Shown here: positions 54,714 to 63,920 of the stretch, one piece after another
How positions within the stretch are numbered: the first letter of the stretch is position 1
Layout of the letters: each line of letters begins with the position of its first letter
Assembly: GCF_000768315.1 (NCBI RefSeq)
Contig: NZ_AQQX01000001.1
Location: 496,001 to 560,000, forward strand
DNA length: 64,000 nucleotides
Reading direction: 5' to 3'
DNA from: Pseudooceanicola atlanticus
Lineage (GTDB): Bacteria > Pseudomonadota > Alphaproteobacteria > Rhodobacterales > Rhodobacteraceae
The notes under the pieces: model-generated
The model's database searches: none
Seen by the model: the letters and a program-made list of their open reading frames with translations, nothing else
What the model was told of the DNA's origin: nothing
Translations under genes and position numbers: made by a program

Positions 54714-55784
54714 TCAGGCGGTCAGGGCCTGTTCGATGGCCGCGCGGTTCAGCCCGGTCTGGCCGATCACGACGAGGCGGGTTTCACGGGGCGCGGCGCC
54801 GAAGGGCTGGTCGTAATAGGTGTCGATCCGGGGGCCGACGGCCTGAAGCGTCAGGCGCATCGGCTTCGATTCCACGGCGGCGAACCCCTTGAGGCGCAGG
54901 ATGCCATGGGCGCGGATCGTGTCGGCCACCTGTTCGGCAAAGGCCTTGGGGTCGGCGATCTCGCCACGGGTCACGACGAAGCTTTCGAACTCGTCATGGC
55001 CGTGTTCATGTTCGTGATCGTGGTGATGGTCGTCATCCTCGTCATCGTCGTGGTGATGATGGTGATGCACCTCGTGGCGGGCCTCCATGTCGGCTTCGGC
55101 CGCGGTTTCCAGACCCAGCAGCACCTCGGTCGGGAGCGCGCCCATGGCGGCCTGGACCACGCGGACACCGGGGCGCGACCCGTCGGTCAGCGCCTGGGTG
55201 GTGGTGGTCAGCGCGGTGCTGTCCATCAGGTCGGACTTGTTCACGACGATCATGTCGGCGCAGGCCAGCTGATCCTCGAAAAGTTCGGACAGGGGCGTTT
55301 CGTGGTCGAGGTTCTCGTCCAGCGCGCGCTGTGCATCCACGGCGGCCACGTCATGGGCGAAGGTGCCTGCGTGATGCGCCGGGCCGTCGACAACGGTGAC
55401 CACGCCATCCACGGTCACGCGGGTCGAGATCGCGGGCCAATTGAAGGCGCGGACCAGCGGCTGCGGCAGGGCCAGGCCCGAGGTTTCGATCACGATGTGG
55501 TCGGGGCGATCCTCGCGGTCCAGCAGCTTTTCCATGGTGGGGATGAAATCCTCGGCCACGGTGCAACAGATGCAGCCGTTGGACAGCTCCATGATGTCCT
55601 CGTCGCGGCAGGTTTCGTCGCCGCAGCCGCGCAGGATGTCGCCATCGACGCCAAGGTCGCCGAATTCATTGATGATGAGCGCGATCCGCTTGCCATTGGC
55701 ATTGGCCAGCATGTGGCGGATCAGGGTGGTCTTGCCGGCGCCGAGGAAACCGGTGACGACGGTGGCGGGGATCTTGGCGGGCAT
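54714..55784 (-). CDS. cobW: CobW family GTP-dependent metallochaperone
   Basis: 356-aa COG0523 G3E GTPase that delivers cobalt for B12 synthesis. Walker A GFLGAGKTTLIRH (12-24), metal-site GCICC motif (CxCC), NKSD for guanine. Residues about 240-265 are a His/Asp run (HHHHHH, DDDEDDDHHHDHEHEHGHD), a metal reservoir typical of CobW. C-terminal CobW_C domain. Divergent from the DUF1636 gene 76 nt away. First of the cobW-GNAT-cobN group. Confidence 0.95.
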   Translation of the reverse strand: MPAKIPATVVTGFLGAGKTTLIRHMLANANGKRIALIINEFGDLGVDGDILRGCGDETCRDEDIMELSNGCICCTVAEDFIPTMEKLLDREDRPDHIVIETSGLALPQPLVRAFNWPAISTRVTVDGVVTVVDGPAHHAGTFAHDVAAVDAQRALDENLDHETPLSELFEDQLACADMIVVNKSDLMDSTALTTTTQALTDGSRPGVRVVQAAMGALPTEVLLGLETAAEADMEARHEVHHHHHHDDDEDDDHHHDHEHEHGHDEFESFVVTRGEIADPKAFAEQVADTIRAHGILRLKGFAAVESKPMRLTLQAVGPRIDTYYDQPFGAAPRETRLVVIGQTGLNRAAIEQALTA

Positions 55785-55860
55785 AGGGGGCCTCTACGGG
55801 TTGCGATGACGGCTGGATAGGGCCTATCAGCGTGGGAACATCTGGAAAAGGGGCGGCGGC

Positions 55861-56160
55861 ATGATCTTTGTCTGCGCCAATTGCGAGGGCGGGGCCGAGC
55901 TGGCCGACCGGGCGGCCGAGGCCAGCGGCGAAGAGGTGCGGCGCGTCGGCTGCATGAATGCCTGCGCGCAGGCCCCCGTGATGGCGGTGCGGGAGCCGGG
56001 ACGGGAGGCATACCTTTTCGGTCCCGTCAGCACGGAGGCGGCGGCGGAGACCGGCGCCTTCCTGTCGTTGTACCGTGCCGCGCCCCGGGGCCGGATCGCC
56101 GATGCGACGGGTCTGCCGGTGCTGCGGCATTGCCTGATCGGGCGGATTCCGGACCTCTGA
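55861..56160 (+). CDS. DUF1636 family (2Fe-2S ferredoxin-like) protein
   Basis: 99-aa protein with CANC near the start and CMNACAQAPVMAV in the middle, the four-cysteine pattern of DUF1636, a thioredoxin-fold ferredoxin-like family found with cobalamin genes. ATG 55861 has AAGGGG upstream. Divergent from cobW and convergent with the His-rich gene. A role in cobalt/B12 metabolism is inferred from position only. Confidence 0.8.
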   Translation: MIFVCANCEGGAELADRAAEASGEEVRRVGCMNACAQAPVMAVREPGREAYLFGPVSTEAAAETGAFLSLYRAAPRGRIADATGLPVLRHCLIGRIPDL

Positions 56161-56176
56161 CGGGGCGCGGTCGGGG

Positions 56177-56656
56177 TCATGGGATCGTCACCTCGGTCGT
56201 GGTTTCGATCGGGGTGCCGTCATGGGCCAGCTGTTCGTGGCTGTTGGCGTTCAGCGTCACCCGCAGCGTGGCGGGGCCGGAGGGCAGACCGTCGAGATGG
56301 ATCCAGGGGCCGTAGACCCGCGCCTCTTTCACGCCGTTGACGTAGACATGGGCGTGGCCCTGTCCATCCTCGTGCGTGGCATTCACCGCCTCGGGGGCGA
56401 AGCTCATGCCGTCGGGCATGATATGCACGTTCAGCGCGCCGGGCCCGTCGGGCGTGACCGCGACCCGGACCGAGGCCGCATCGGTCTCGATCAGGGCGGA
56501 ATGGTCATGCGTCGCGATTGGCCCGTCATCGTCATGGGGTTCGCCATGGGCTGCGTGGTCGTGGCCTTCGGGCCCTTCGACGGTCTGGCCGAGCAGGAAC
56601 CCCGCGCCGGTGCCGAAGAAGAGGCCGATCACGAGAAGCAGGAGGTTCGCCTTCAT
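56177..56656 (-). CDS. His-rich membrane-anchored periplasmic protein, cobalt-associated
   Basis: 159 aa with an N-terminal helix (about 3-24) and a periplasmic domain. A His/Asp-rich stretch (GHDHAAHGEPHDDDG, then ATHDHSAL) should bind metal; the rest is beta-rich with THEDGQGHAHVYVNG and WIHLDGLPSGPATLRVTLNANSHEQL shortened. Not assigned to a named family. The ATG overlaps the cbtA stop by 4 nt. It is thus the third gene after the cobalamin riboswitch; a cobalt-binding role is inferred. Confidence 0.65.
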   Translation of the reverse strand: MKANLLLLVIGLFFGTGAGFLLGQTVEGPEGHDHAAHGEPHDDDGPIATHDHSALIETDAASVRVAVTPDGPGALNVHIMPDGMSFAPEAVNATHEDGQGHAHVYVNGVKEARVYGPWIHLDGLPSGPATLRVTLNANSHEQLAHDGTPIETTTEVTIP

Positions 56657-57330
56657 TGCGCCTCTCCCCGTGACCAGACATAGCCGGCGATCGTGCCGAG
56701 GATCGCCCAGGCCATCAGCCCGACGCCAAGCGCGCGGGATGCGAACAGCCCGGCGAGTTCCGGCGGCACCGGCCCGGCATAGCTGGCGTGATGCGGCGCG
56801 CCGACGAGATGAGGCAGCAGGATCAGCACCGCGCCCGCCAGTGCAGGCCAGAGGCTACGGCCGAAGGCGATCAGGGCGAGCCCTGCACCGGTCGCGGCGA
56901 TGGTCACGAACCACCAGACCTGCCGCGCGCCGACCTCTGCCGCGGCGGAGCCGGGCAATTCGGGTGGCAGCGAAAAGGCCGGGGCCAGCTGGACCGCGAC
57001 GAAGCCCGCCACGCCCCAGATCAGGCCGGTGCGGGCGTCGATCCGCGCGCCGCGGTTTTCGGCGACGGACATGGCGACGACAAGAAGCATCGCGTAGCCG
57101 GTGTAGATCAGTGCCGAGAACAGCACCGACAGCGCATCGCGCACCGGATCGATGGCAAAGGGGATTTCCGGGACCGGCGTGGGGCCGGAGCCGAAATGGG
57201 TAAGCGTGCCGGATTCGAACAGCTCGGCCCGCAGGAGCGAGGGCTGTACGAATGCCAGTTGCAGCAGGGCTGCGATCAGACCCGCTGCAAATCCAGCGAA
57301 CAACGCGCTGGTCAGCAATTTCTGGAACAT
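56653..57330 (-). CDS. cbtA: Cobalt transporter subunit CbtA
   Basis: 225-aa inner-membrane protein with about five helices. MFQKLLTSALFAGFAAGLIA at the start and LPHLVGAPHHASYAGPVP later are CbtA features. CbtA and CbtB together form a cobalt importer found under B12 riboswitches. Follows cbtB after 21 nt and overlaps the His-rich gene. Confidence 0.92.
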   Translation of the reverse strand: MFQKLLTSALFAGFAAGLIAALLQLAFVQPSLLRAELFESGTLTHFGSGPTPVPEIPFAIDPVRDALSVLFSALIYTGYAMLLVVAMSVAENRGARIDARTGLIWGVAGFVAVQLAPAFSLPPELPGSAAAEVGARQVWWFVTIAATGAGLALIAFGRSLWPALAGAVLILLPHLVGAPHHASYAGPVPPELAGLFASRALGVGLMAWAILGTIAGYVWSRGEAQ

Positions 57331-57351
57331 CGGACTGTGTGGGTCAGACGA

Positions 57352-57522
57352 TCAGTGGCAGGGGAAGCCGGTGGCGTGGCGCACGTCATGTGCGGCATCG
57401 TGCAGGGCGCCGGCCTGGGCGTGGCCCGCCACGAATACGATCCCGAGGCCGATCAGGCCAACGGCGGCGAGCGCCAGGATATCGGAACGGAGGCCGGAAA
57501 GGCTGAGCGTCTGGGTCGTCAT
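57352..57522 (-). CDS. cbtB: Cobalt transporter subunit CbtB
   Basis: 56-aa protein with one helix (about 14-34) followed by a metal-binding tail HDAAHDVRHATGFPCH. This is the CbtB signature. AAGGAG precedes the ATG by 8 nt. The gene starts about 50 nt after the cobalamin riboswitch and is the first gene it controls. Too short for a 60-codon cutoff. Confidence 0.93.
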   Translation of the reverse strand: MTTQTLSLSGLRSDILALAAVGLIGLGIVFVAGHAQAGALHDAAHDVRHATGFPCH

Positions 57523-57573
57523 ATCTGTATCTCCTTGGCCGTCATCCCCGACGGCTGGTTACCATGTTACGCA

Positions 57574-57720
57574 CGGCTGGTCTCCTGGCTTGCGGGTCAT
57601 CGCGCCTTGTGCCGCCTTCCCGGTGTCCCAGTGGCGTATGGCACTGCGCTCTCCGCTTACAGTCGCGGGGGCGGCTGCGGCTAGGGCCCCGATATGGGTC
57701 GTCCCGTTCCGCATTCCCAA
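57574..57720 (-). ncRNA. Cobalamin riboswitch
   Basis: On the minus strand the conserved elements occur in order: GCCGCCCCCGCGACTGTAAG at 57673-57654, the GCCACTG-GGACACCGGGAAGG region, GATGACCCGCAAGCC and AGGAGACCAGCC. The B12 box GCCACTG and the terminal GCCAGGAGACC are intact. Just below it, GCCGTC/GACGGC (57538-57543, 57550-57555) forms a hairpin against the cbtB ribosome site AAGGAG, suggesting translational control. Governs cbtB-cbtA and the His-rich gene. Confidence 0.92.
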
Positions 57721-57978
57721 TTCATCCTCGGACGCTTTGCGCCCTTGCGAGGAACCATGCCGTTTCGTTCTGCCGTGCAGAGGGCCACAGGGTCAAGGCC
57801 CAATGCGGCGCGCGGGATCCGATTTGCGGCTGGCTGTGGCGGAAAGTATGCGGCGGAAAGGCGCAATATCTTGGGGATAAGTCGTCTGACGGCCCCATAT
57901 CCAGCGTGTGAGCGTTGACTCGTTGGCTTTGGCCCCTTCATGCTGAGGCGATACCGGAATCACGATCAGGCCTGCAAC

Positions 57979-60900
57979 TTGCGCTTTTCCAAAATCAGAC
58001 TCACCGGCTTCAAGAGCTTCGTCGACCCGACTGACCTGTTGATTCATGACGGGTTGACCGGTGTCGTGGGGCCGAACGGCTGTGGCAAGTCGAACCTGCT
58101 GGAAGCGCTGAGATGGGTGATGGGCGAAAACCGCCCCACGGCGATGCGCGGCGGCGGGATGGAGGACGTGATCTTTGCCGGGGCTGCCAGCCGCCCGGCG
58201 CGCAACTTTGCCGAAGTGTCGCTGCATATCGACAATTCTGAACGCCTGGCCCCGGCCGGATTCAATGACCAGGACGGGATCGAGATTGTCCGCCGGATCA
58301 CCCGCGATGTCGGATCGGCCTACAAGGCCAACGGCAAGGACGTGCGGGCGCGGGACGTGCAGATGCTGTTCGCCGATGCCTCTACGGGCTCGCATTCGCC
58401 GGCGCTGGTGCGGCAGGGCCAGATCTCGGAACTGATCAACGCCAAGCCCAAGGCGCGGCGCCGGATCCTCGAGGAAGCGGCGGGGATCTCCGGCCTCTAT
58501 CAGCGGCGCCACGAGGCCGAGCTGAAGCTGAAAGGGGCGGAGCAGAACCTGAGCCGCGTCGATGACGTGATCGAGACGCTGGCCCAGCAATTGGCCACGC
58601 TGGAGCGGCAGGCCCGGCAGGCGCAGCGGTATCGGGCCATTGGCACCGATCTGCGCAAGGCCGAGGGGATGCTGCTGTATCGCCGCTGGAAAGAGGCAGA
58701 GGAAGCGCGGGCCGCGGCGCTTGCTGCTCTGAAGGAAAAGGTCACCGGTGCGGCCCAGGCCGAACGCGCTGCGCAGGACGCCGGAAAGGCGCGCGCCGCC
58801 GCCGAGGACGTGCTGCCGCCGAAGCGCGAGGAAGAGGCCGTGGCGGGGGCTATCCTGCAACGGCTGAGCGTGCAGCGCGACGCCATGGTCGAGGAAGAGG
58901 AACGCGCGGTCGAGCTGATCGAACGGCTGAAGGGCCGGATCGCCCAGCTGATCCGCGACCGCGAGCGGGAACAGGGTCTGAACCGCGATGCCGGCGAGAC
59001 GATCGAGCGGCTGGAATGGGAAGCACGCGAACTGACCAAGGCCGGTGAGGGACACGACACGGCGTTGGCCACGGCGGCCGAGGCCGCGCGCGAGGCCGGT
59101 GCGGTCCTCAGCCAGCGCGAGAGCGACCTGTCGGAACTGACCGAGGACGTGGCCCGCCTGGCCGCGCGCCACCAATCCGCGCATCGCGTGCTGGATGACA
59201 GCCGCAAGACCCTGACCCGCAGCGAGGCCGAGGCCGAAAAGGCCCGGGCCGCCGTGACGGAGGCGCGGGCCGCGCTGGCAAAGGCCGCCGAGGACCGGCA
59301 GGCCGCGGAGGCGGAGCTGAGCCAGGCCCAGGCCACCGCCCAGCGGGCCGAGGAAACCCTGGTGGAGGCCGAAGCCGCCCGCGCCGATACGCAAACACGC
59401 GAGGCCGATGCCCGCGCTGCGCGATCCTCGGCCGAGGGCGAGGTGAACGCCTTGCAGGCCGAGGTTTCGGCGCTGGCCCGGCTGGTGCAGCGCGACACCG
59501 CCGAGGGCGGCCAGGTGATGGACGAGCTGCGGGTGCGTCCGGGGTTCGAAAAGGCGCTTGGCGCGGCGCTGGCGGACGATCTGCGCGCGCCCGTCGTGTC
59601 GGGCGATGGCCCGTCGGGCTGGGTGAACCTGCCGGAATATGACGACGCGCCGGCCCTGCCTGCCGGGGTGCAGCAGTTGTCGGACGTGGTCGAGGTGCCG
59701 GACGTCCTGTTGCGCCGGATCGGCCAGATCGGGGTGATCGAGGCCGAGGAAGCCCCGAAATTGCAGGCTCTTCTGTTGCCGGGCCAGCGGCTGGTTTCGG
59801 CCGAGGGGGATTTGTGGCGGTGGGACGGATATCGCGCCTGGGCAGAGGATGCGCCCTCGGCCGCGGCGCTGCGTCTGCAGCAGATGAACCGGCTGGAAGA
59901 GCTGAAGCAGGAACTGGCCCGCGCCACCGCGCAGGCCGAAGGGGCCAAGGCCGCGCATGAGAGCCTGTCCAAGCGTCTTGCCGACCTGACGGAGGCCGAC
60001 CGCGCCGCCCGCCAGGCCCGCAAGGATGCCGATGGTCTGGTGTCGCAGGCCGCGCGCAAGCTGAGCCGCGCCGAGGCGGATCATTCGATGGCCGAAAGCA
60101 AGCTGGAAAGCCTTGGCCTGTCGGTCAGCCGTTATGAGGAAGAGGCGCTGGAGGCCTCGACCCAGGTGAAGGCCGCCGAGAAAGCCGTGCGGGAATTGCC
60201 CGATCTCGATGGCGCGCGATCTGCCGTCGAGGATCTGAAGATGACCGTGGAGGCCGCGCGGATGGCGATGATGTCGCGCCGGGCCGCCCATGACGAGCTG
60301 CGCCGGGAAGGCGAGGCGCGGGTCAAGCGGTCGCAGGAAGTGACGAAGGAGCTGTCGGGCTGGCGGCTGCGACTGGATACCGCCGGCAAGCGGATCGGAG
60401 AGATCGACACCCGCAAGGCCGAAAGCGAGGCCGAGCTGGAAACCGCCGCGGCCCAGCCCGGTGAACTGGCCGAAAAGCGCGAGGCGCTGAACGCGGATAT
60501 CGCCAAGGCCGAAGCGCGCCGGGCCGAAGCCGCCGATGCGCTGTCCAAGGCCGAAGCCGCCCTGCGCGAAGCTGTCGCCGGAGAACGCGATGCGGAACGG
60601 ACCGCCTCCGAGGCCCGCGAGGCGCGCGCCCGGGCCGAAGCCCGGTCCGACGCCGCGCAGGAGGCCGTCAGCGCCGCCGCCGAACGCATCGCCGACGAGA
60701 TGGAGCTGTCGCCCAAGCAATTGCTCGACAGTCTCGACGTCGATGTCGAAAAGATGCCGTCCTCGGAAGAGATCGAGAACGACCTGAACCGCCTGCGCCG
60801 CCAGCGCGATGCGCTTGGTGCGGTGAACCTGCGGGCCGAAGAGGACGCCAGGGAAGTGTCCGCCGAACATGACGAACTGGTCAACGAGAAGAACGACCTG

Positions 60901-61434
60901 ACCGAGGCGATCGCCACCCTGCGCGGCGGCATTGCCGGGCTGAACCGCGAGGGCCGGGACCGGCTGTTGCAGGCCTTCAGCCAGGTGAACCGGAATTTCG
61001 GCATGCTGTTCCGCCACCTCTTTGGCGGCGGCGAGGCGAACCTGGTGCTGGTGGAATCCGAGGACCCGCTGGAGGCGGGGCTGGAGATCATGTGCCAGCC
61101 GCCGGGCAAGAAACTGTCGGTTCTGTCGCTGCTGTCGGGCGGGGAGCAGACCCTGACCGCGCTGGCGCTGATCTTTGCGGTCTTCCTGGTGAACCCGGCC
61201 CCGATCTGCGTGCTGGACGAGGTCGACGCGCCTTTGGACGACGCCAACGTGACCCGGTTCTGCGACCTGCTGGACGAGATGGTGAACCGCGCCGATACGC
61301 GGTTCCTGATCATCACCCACCACGCGGTGACGATGGCGCGGATGGACCGGCTGTTCGGTGTGACGATGCAGGAACAGGGCGTGTCGCAGCTTGTCTCCGT
61401 TGATCTGAAACGGGCGGAGCAGTTGGTGGCGTGA
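57979..61434 (+). CDS. smc: Chromosome segregation protein SMC
   Basis: 1151-aa SMC ATPase of the condensin complex. Start TTG at 57979 gives LRFSKIRLTGFKSFVDPTDL, the usual N-terminus and the usual length; an ATG 13 codons upstream is the alternative. Walker A GPNGCGKSN (about 33-41), long coiled coils (about 170-480 and 650-1010) with a hinge (about 495-635), signature LSGGEQT and Walker B VLDEVDAPLDD at the C-terminus. ScpA/ScpB are not in the window. The 57721-57978 region upstream has no other gene. Confidence 0.94.
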   Translation: MRFSKIRLTGFKSFVDPTDLLIHDGLTGVVGPNGCGKSNLLEALRWVMGENRPTAMRGGGMEDVIFAGAASRPARNFAEVSLHIDNSERLAPAGFNDQDGIEIVRRITRDVGSAYKANGKDVRARDVQMLFADASTGSHSPALVRQGQISELINAKPKARRRILEEAAGISGLYQRRHEAELKLKGAEQNLSRVDDVIETLAQQLATLERQARQAQRYRAIGTDLRKAEGMLLYRRWKEAEEARAAALAALKEKVTGAAQAERAAQDAGKARAAAEDVLPPKREEEAVAGAILQRLSVQRDAMVEEEERAVELIERLKGRIAQLIRDREREQGLNRDAGETIERLEWEARELTKAGEGHDTALATAAEAAREAGAVLSQRESDLSELTEDVARLAARHQSAHRVLDDSRKTLTRSEAEAEKARAAVTEARAALAKAAEDRQAAEAELSQAQATAQRAEETLVEAEAARADTQTREADARAARSSAEGEVNALQAEVSALARLVQRDTAEGGQVMDELRVRPGFEKALGAALADDLRAPVVSGDGPSGWVNLPEYDDAPALPAGVQQLSDVVEVPDVLLRRIGQIGVIEAEEAPKLQALLLPGQRLVSAEGDLWRWDGYRAWAEDAPSAAALRLQQMNRLEELKQELARATAQAEGAKAAHESLSKRLADLTEADRAARQARKDADGLVSQAARKLSRAEADHSMAESKLESLGLSVSRYEEEALEASTQVKAAEKAVRELPDLDGARSAVEDLKMTVEAARMAMMSRRAAHDELRREGEARVKRSQEVTKELSGWRLRLDTAGKRIGEIDTRKAESEAELETAAAQPGELAEKREALNADIAKAEARRAEAADALSKAEAALREAVAGERDAERTASEAREARARAEARSDAAQEAVSAAAERIADEMELSPKQLLDSLDVDVEKMPSSEEIENDLNRLRRQRDALGAVNLRAEEDAREVSAEHDELVNEKNDLTEAIATLRGGIAGLNREGRDRLLQAFSQVNRNFGMLFRHLFGGGEANLVLVESEDPLEAGLEIMCQPPGKKLSVLSLLSGGEQTLTALALIFAVFLVNPAPICVLDEVDAPLDDANVTRFCDLLDEMVNRADTRFLIITHHAVTMARMDRLFGVTMQEQGVSQLVSVDLKRAEQLVA

Positions 61435-61541
61435 GCGGAGGCCGAGCCGCTACATACTATCGAAGTTACTTTACCTTTTCGGCTCTGCGGCTGCTACGTT
61501 CTTCGCGTTGCGAACAACAGCGGCGCGAGGAGATCGTTAGC

Positions 61542-61631
61542 ATGAGCGAGAGCAACTATCGAAGATGGATGGTCGCCATCGGGATCGCGACAGTGGTCCT
61601 GGCGGCTCTCCGGCTCTGGATCAGCCGATAG
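61542..61631 (+). CDS. 29-aa single-helix membrane peptide
   Basis: MSESNYRRWMVAIGIATVVL and then AALRLWISR: a short charged start, one helix (about 9-24) and a basic end. GAGGAG sits 10 nt upstream of the ATG and a perfect terminator starts 13 nt after the stop, so this looks like a complete expressed mini-gene. The frame is also open upstream to 61431. No family known to me. It follows smc by 107 nt. Confidence 0.5.
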   Translation: MSESNYRRWMVAIGIATVVLAALRLWISR

Positions 61632-61644
61632 GCTGAAAAAGAGT

Positions 61645-61678
61645 GGCCCGGCAGAGTAGCAGCTCTGCCGGGCCTTTT
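61645..61678 (+). terminator. Rho-independent terminator after the 29-aa ORF
   Basis: Perfect 12-bp arms GGCCCGGCAGAG (61645-61656) and CTCTGCCGGGCC (61663-61674), loop TAGCAG, then TTTT. It lies between smc/29-aa ORF and the convergent transglycosylase gene; A-rich on the other side, so also usable on the minus strand. Confidence 0.9.
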
Positions 61679-61762
61679 AGAAGGTGACGTTCTGAACGAA
61701 ACGTTCCTATCGAATGCTCAGCTTGTACCACATCCCCTAAGATCCGGTAAAGCCGCGCCGCT

Positions 61763-62956
61763 TCAGAGCCGGTTCAGCAGGGCCGCCGTGGGCCAGGCAT
61801 CGGCGGGCAGGCCGAGTTCCTGCTGGACGGCCTGCACGGCCTCGCGCGATTTCGCGCCCAAGATGCCGTCCACATCGCCCACGTCATAGCCGCGCGCCAC
61901 GAGGCGGCGTTGCAGGGTCTTCATCTGCTCGCCCGAGAGGCCCGGGTCTGGGTTGCCCGCGTCGAAGACAGGGGCGCCCTGCAGTCGGGTGGCGAAATAG
62001 GCGGCTGTCAGGACGTAGGTAAAGCTCTGGTTCCATTCGAAGTAGACGTTGAAGTTCGGGTAGGCGAGGAAGGCCGGCCCCTTGCGCCCCTGCGGGATGA
62101 TGACCGAGGCGGGCAGGTTGGCGAACCACTGGCCGGCGCGCGGGCGCACGCCCATCCGTTCCCATTCGGCCGGCGACATGGTGGTGCGCAGCCCGGTCTT
62201 GGACCAGTCCATTTCGGCGGGCACGTCGATTTCCTGGATCCACGGTTCGTTCGCACGCCAGCCGAGGTGCTGCAGCATCTTGGCCCCGGACATCAGCGCA
62301 TCGGGGGCGGAGGTCTTGAGGCTGACATGGCCGTCGCCGTCGCCATCCACGCCGTTTTCGATGATGTCGCCGGGTAGCATCTGGACCATGCCGATCTCGC
62401 CAGCCCAGGCACCGGTGGTGCGGGCGGGGTCGAAATCGCCCATCTCGTACAGTTCGAGCGCGGAGAAAACCTGCGGCCGGAACAGTTCTGGCCGGCGGCA
62501 ATCGTGGGACAGCGTGACCAGCGAGTTCAGCGTGTTGAAATCGCCCTGGAAGGCGCCGTAATCGGTTTCGAAGGCCCAGAAGGCCAGCAGGACGCCGCGG
62601 TCGACGCCGTATTGCGCCTCGATCCGGTCAAAGACGCTGTCATAACGCTTGCCGTTGGCGACGCCCGCATTGATCCGGTTCTGGGAGATCAGGCGCCGTG
62701 CGAAGGTGGTGAAATCCAGCTGGAACACGCCTTGGCGACGGTCGGCGTTCAGGGTTTTCTGATCCTGCCGGACGGAGGCGAAGAACCGGTCGACGGTGGC
62801 CGCGTCATGGCCGCGTTGCCTGGCCTCTTCCTTCAATCCGCCGACGAAGCTGCTGAAGGAGCCGCCGCATTGCGCCAGCGCCGGTGCGGCGCCGAGGGTG
62901 AGGCCAGTGACCAGAGCCGTGACCAAGACCTTGGTGGAAGGAAGAATTCGGAGCAT
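61763..62956 (-). CDS. Lytic murein transglycosylase (MltB family)
   Basis: 397-aa periplasmic enzyme that cleaves peptidoglycan with formation of anhydromuramic acid. Signal peptide about 1-28 (ending ALAQ). SLT/MltB domain (about 35-320) with the catalytic Glu in AFWAFETDYGAFQG and AGEIGMVQMLPGD. A peptidoglycan-binding domain closes the chain (about 335-395, MKTLQRRLVARGYDVGDVDG shortened). No lipobox, so it is soluble. Convergent with the smc side. Confidence 0.9.
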   Translation of the reverse strand: MLRILPSTKVLVTALVTGLTLGAAPALAQCGGSFSSFVGGLKEEARQRGHDAATVDRFFASVRQDQKTLNADRRQGVFQLDFTTFARRLISQNRINAGVANGKRYDSVFDRIEAQYGVDRGVLLAFWAFETDYGAFQGDFNTLNSLVTLSHDCRRPELFRPQVFSALELYEMGDFDPARTTGAWAGEIGMVQMLPGDIIENGVDGDGDGHVSLKTSAPDALMSGAKMLQHLGWRANEPWIQEIDVPAEMDWSKTGLRTTMSPAEWERMGVRPRAGQWFANLPASVIIPQGRKGPAFLAYPNFNVYFEWNQSFTYVLTAAYFATRLQGAPVFDAGNPDPGLSGEQMKTLQRRLVARGYDVGDVDGILGAKSREAVQAVQQELGLPADAWPTAALLNRL

Positions 62957-63020
62957 CGCAAACCTCTTGGATGAAATCCGAGGCAGCCTATCAGGATCGC
63001 CGGTCAGGGCAATGGGGCGA

Positions 63021-63920
63021 TCAGGTGAGCAGCGCCTTCACGCAGGCCAGCGCCAGCAGCAGCCCCCAGCTGCGCCAGAGCATCGCGGCGCAGCGGTCGA
63101 CGGCCTCGAAGGTGGGAAACCTGTCGCCGGAGCCGTGGACCCAGGCGAAATCCCGCATCTCTCCGTCATAGGCGCGGGGGCCGGATAGCGCGACGTCGAG
63201 CGCCTGGGCCATGGCCGCTTCGGGCCAGCCGGCATTGGGCGAGCGGTGCAGGCGGGCGTCGCGGGCGATGGCGGGCCAGTCGGGCAGGCGGCCCAGCGAC
63301 AGCGGGATCAGCAGGGCCGACAGCCGGGCGGGCGCCCAGTTCAACAGATCGTCCAGCCGTGCGGCGGCCCAGCCGAAGTCGCGATGACGTGGCGTGAGGT
63401 AGCCGATCATGCTGTCGGCGGTGTTGATCGCCTTGTAGGCCAGCAGGCCCGGCAGTCCGAGGATCAGGAACCAGAAGACCGGCGCGAGCACCGCGTCGGA
63501 GAGGTTTTCGGCACCGCTTTCGATGGCGCCGCGCACGATGGCGGGTTCGTCCATCTGGGCGGTGTCGCGCCCGACGATCCGAGACACGCTGACCCGGCCC
63601 GCGGCGACCGACAGGCGCAGGGCGCGGGCCACGTCGGACACGTGATCGGCCAGCGAGCGTTGGGCCAGCAGGATCGCGGCGACGACCGCTTCGACCACCC
63701 AGCCGAACTGGGCGATGACCAGCCCCGCCAGCAACCCGCCCAGCAGCAGGCACAGCGTCAGGATCACCCCCTTGGCCTTGCGAAAGCTGCCATGGTTGAA
63801 CCGACGGTCGGCCCAACCGATGCCGCGCCCGATGGCGACGGCGGGGTGGGTGACGCGGGACCAGAGCCAATCGGGTTCACCGAATGCAGCATCAAGGAGA
63901 AGGGCCAGGACGAGGGTCAT
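63021..63920 (-). CDS. cobD: Adenosylcobinamide-phosphate synthase CobD/CbiB
   Basis: 299-aa inner-membrane enzyme that attaches the aminopropanol arm to adenosylcobyric acid. Starts [21 protein letters not shown] with the family's HPA motif ([13 protein letters not shown]), and has about five helices and the conserved [15 protein letters not shown]. The ATG overlaps the cobC-like stop (ATGA), so the two are coupled. Confidence 0.93.
   Translation of the reverse strand: MTLVLALLLDAAFGEPDWLWSRVTHPAVAIGRGIGWADRRFNHGSFRKAKGVILTLCLLLGGLLAGLVIAQFGWVVEAVVAAILLAQRSLADHVSDVARALRLSVAAGRVSVSRIVGRDTAQMDEPAIVRGAIESGAENLSDAVLAPVFWFLILGLPGLLAYKAINTADSMIGYLTPRHRDFGWAAARLDDLLNWAPARLSALLIPLSLGRLPDWPAIARDARLHRSPNAGWPEAAMAQALDVALSGPRAYDGEMRDFAWVHGSGDRFPTFEAVDRCAAMLWRSWGLLLALACVKALLT

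Noticed and set aside
57793-61323. Very long open frame antisense to smc (over 1100 codons)
   Set aside because: GC-rich third positions of smc leave the opposite strand free of stops. The product has low-complexity Leu/Gly/Arg/His composition and no domain, and smc is certain.
61689-61706. GAACG-AAA-CGTTC palindrome with GTTC repeats, LexA-like
   Set aside because: GTTC spacing is 10, not 7, and it lies between convergent gene ends after a terminator, with no gene to regulate.
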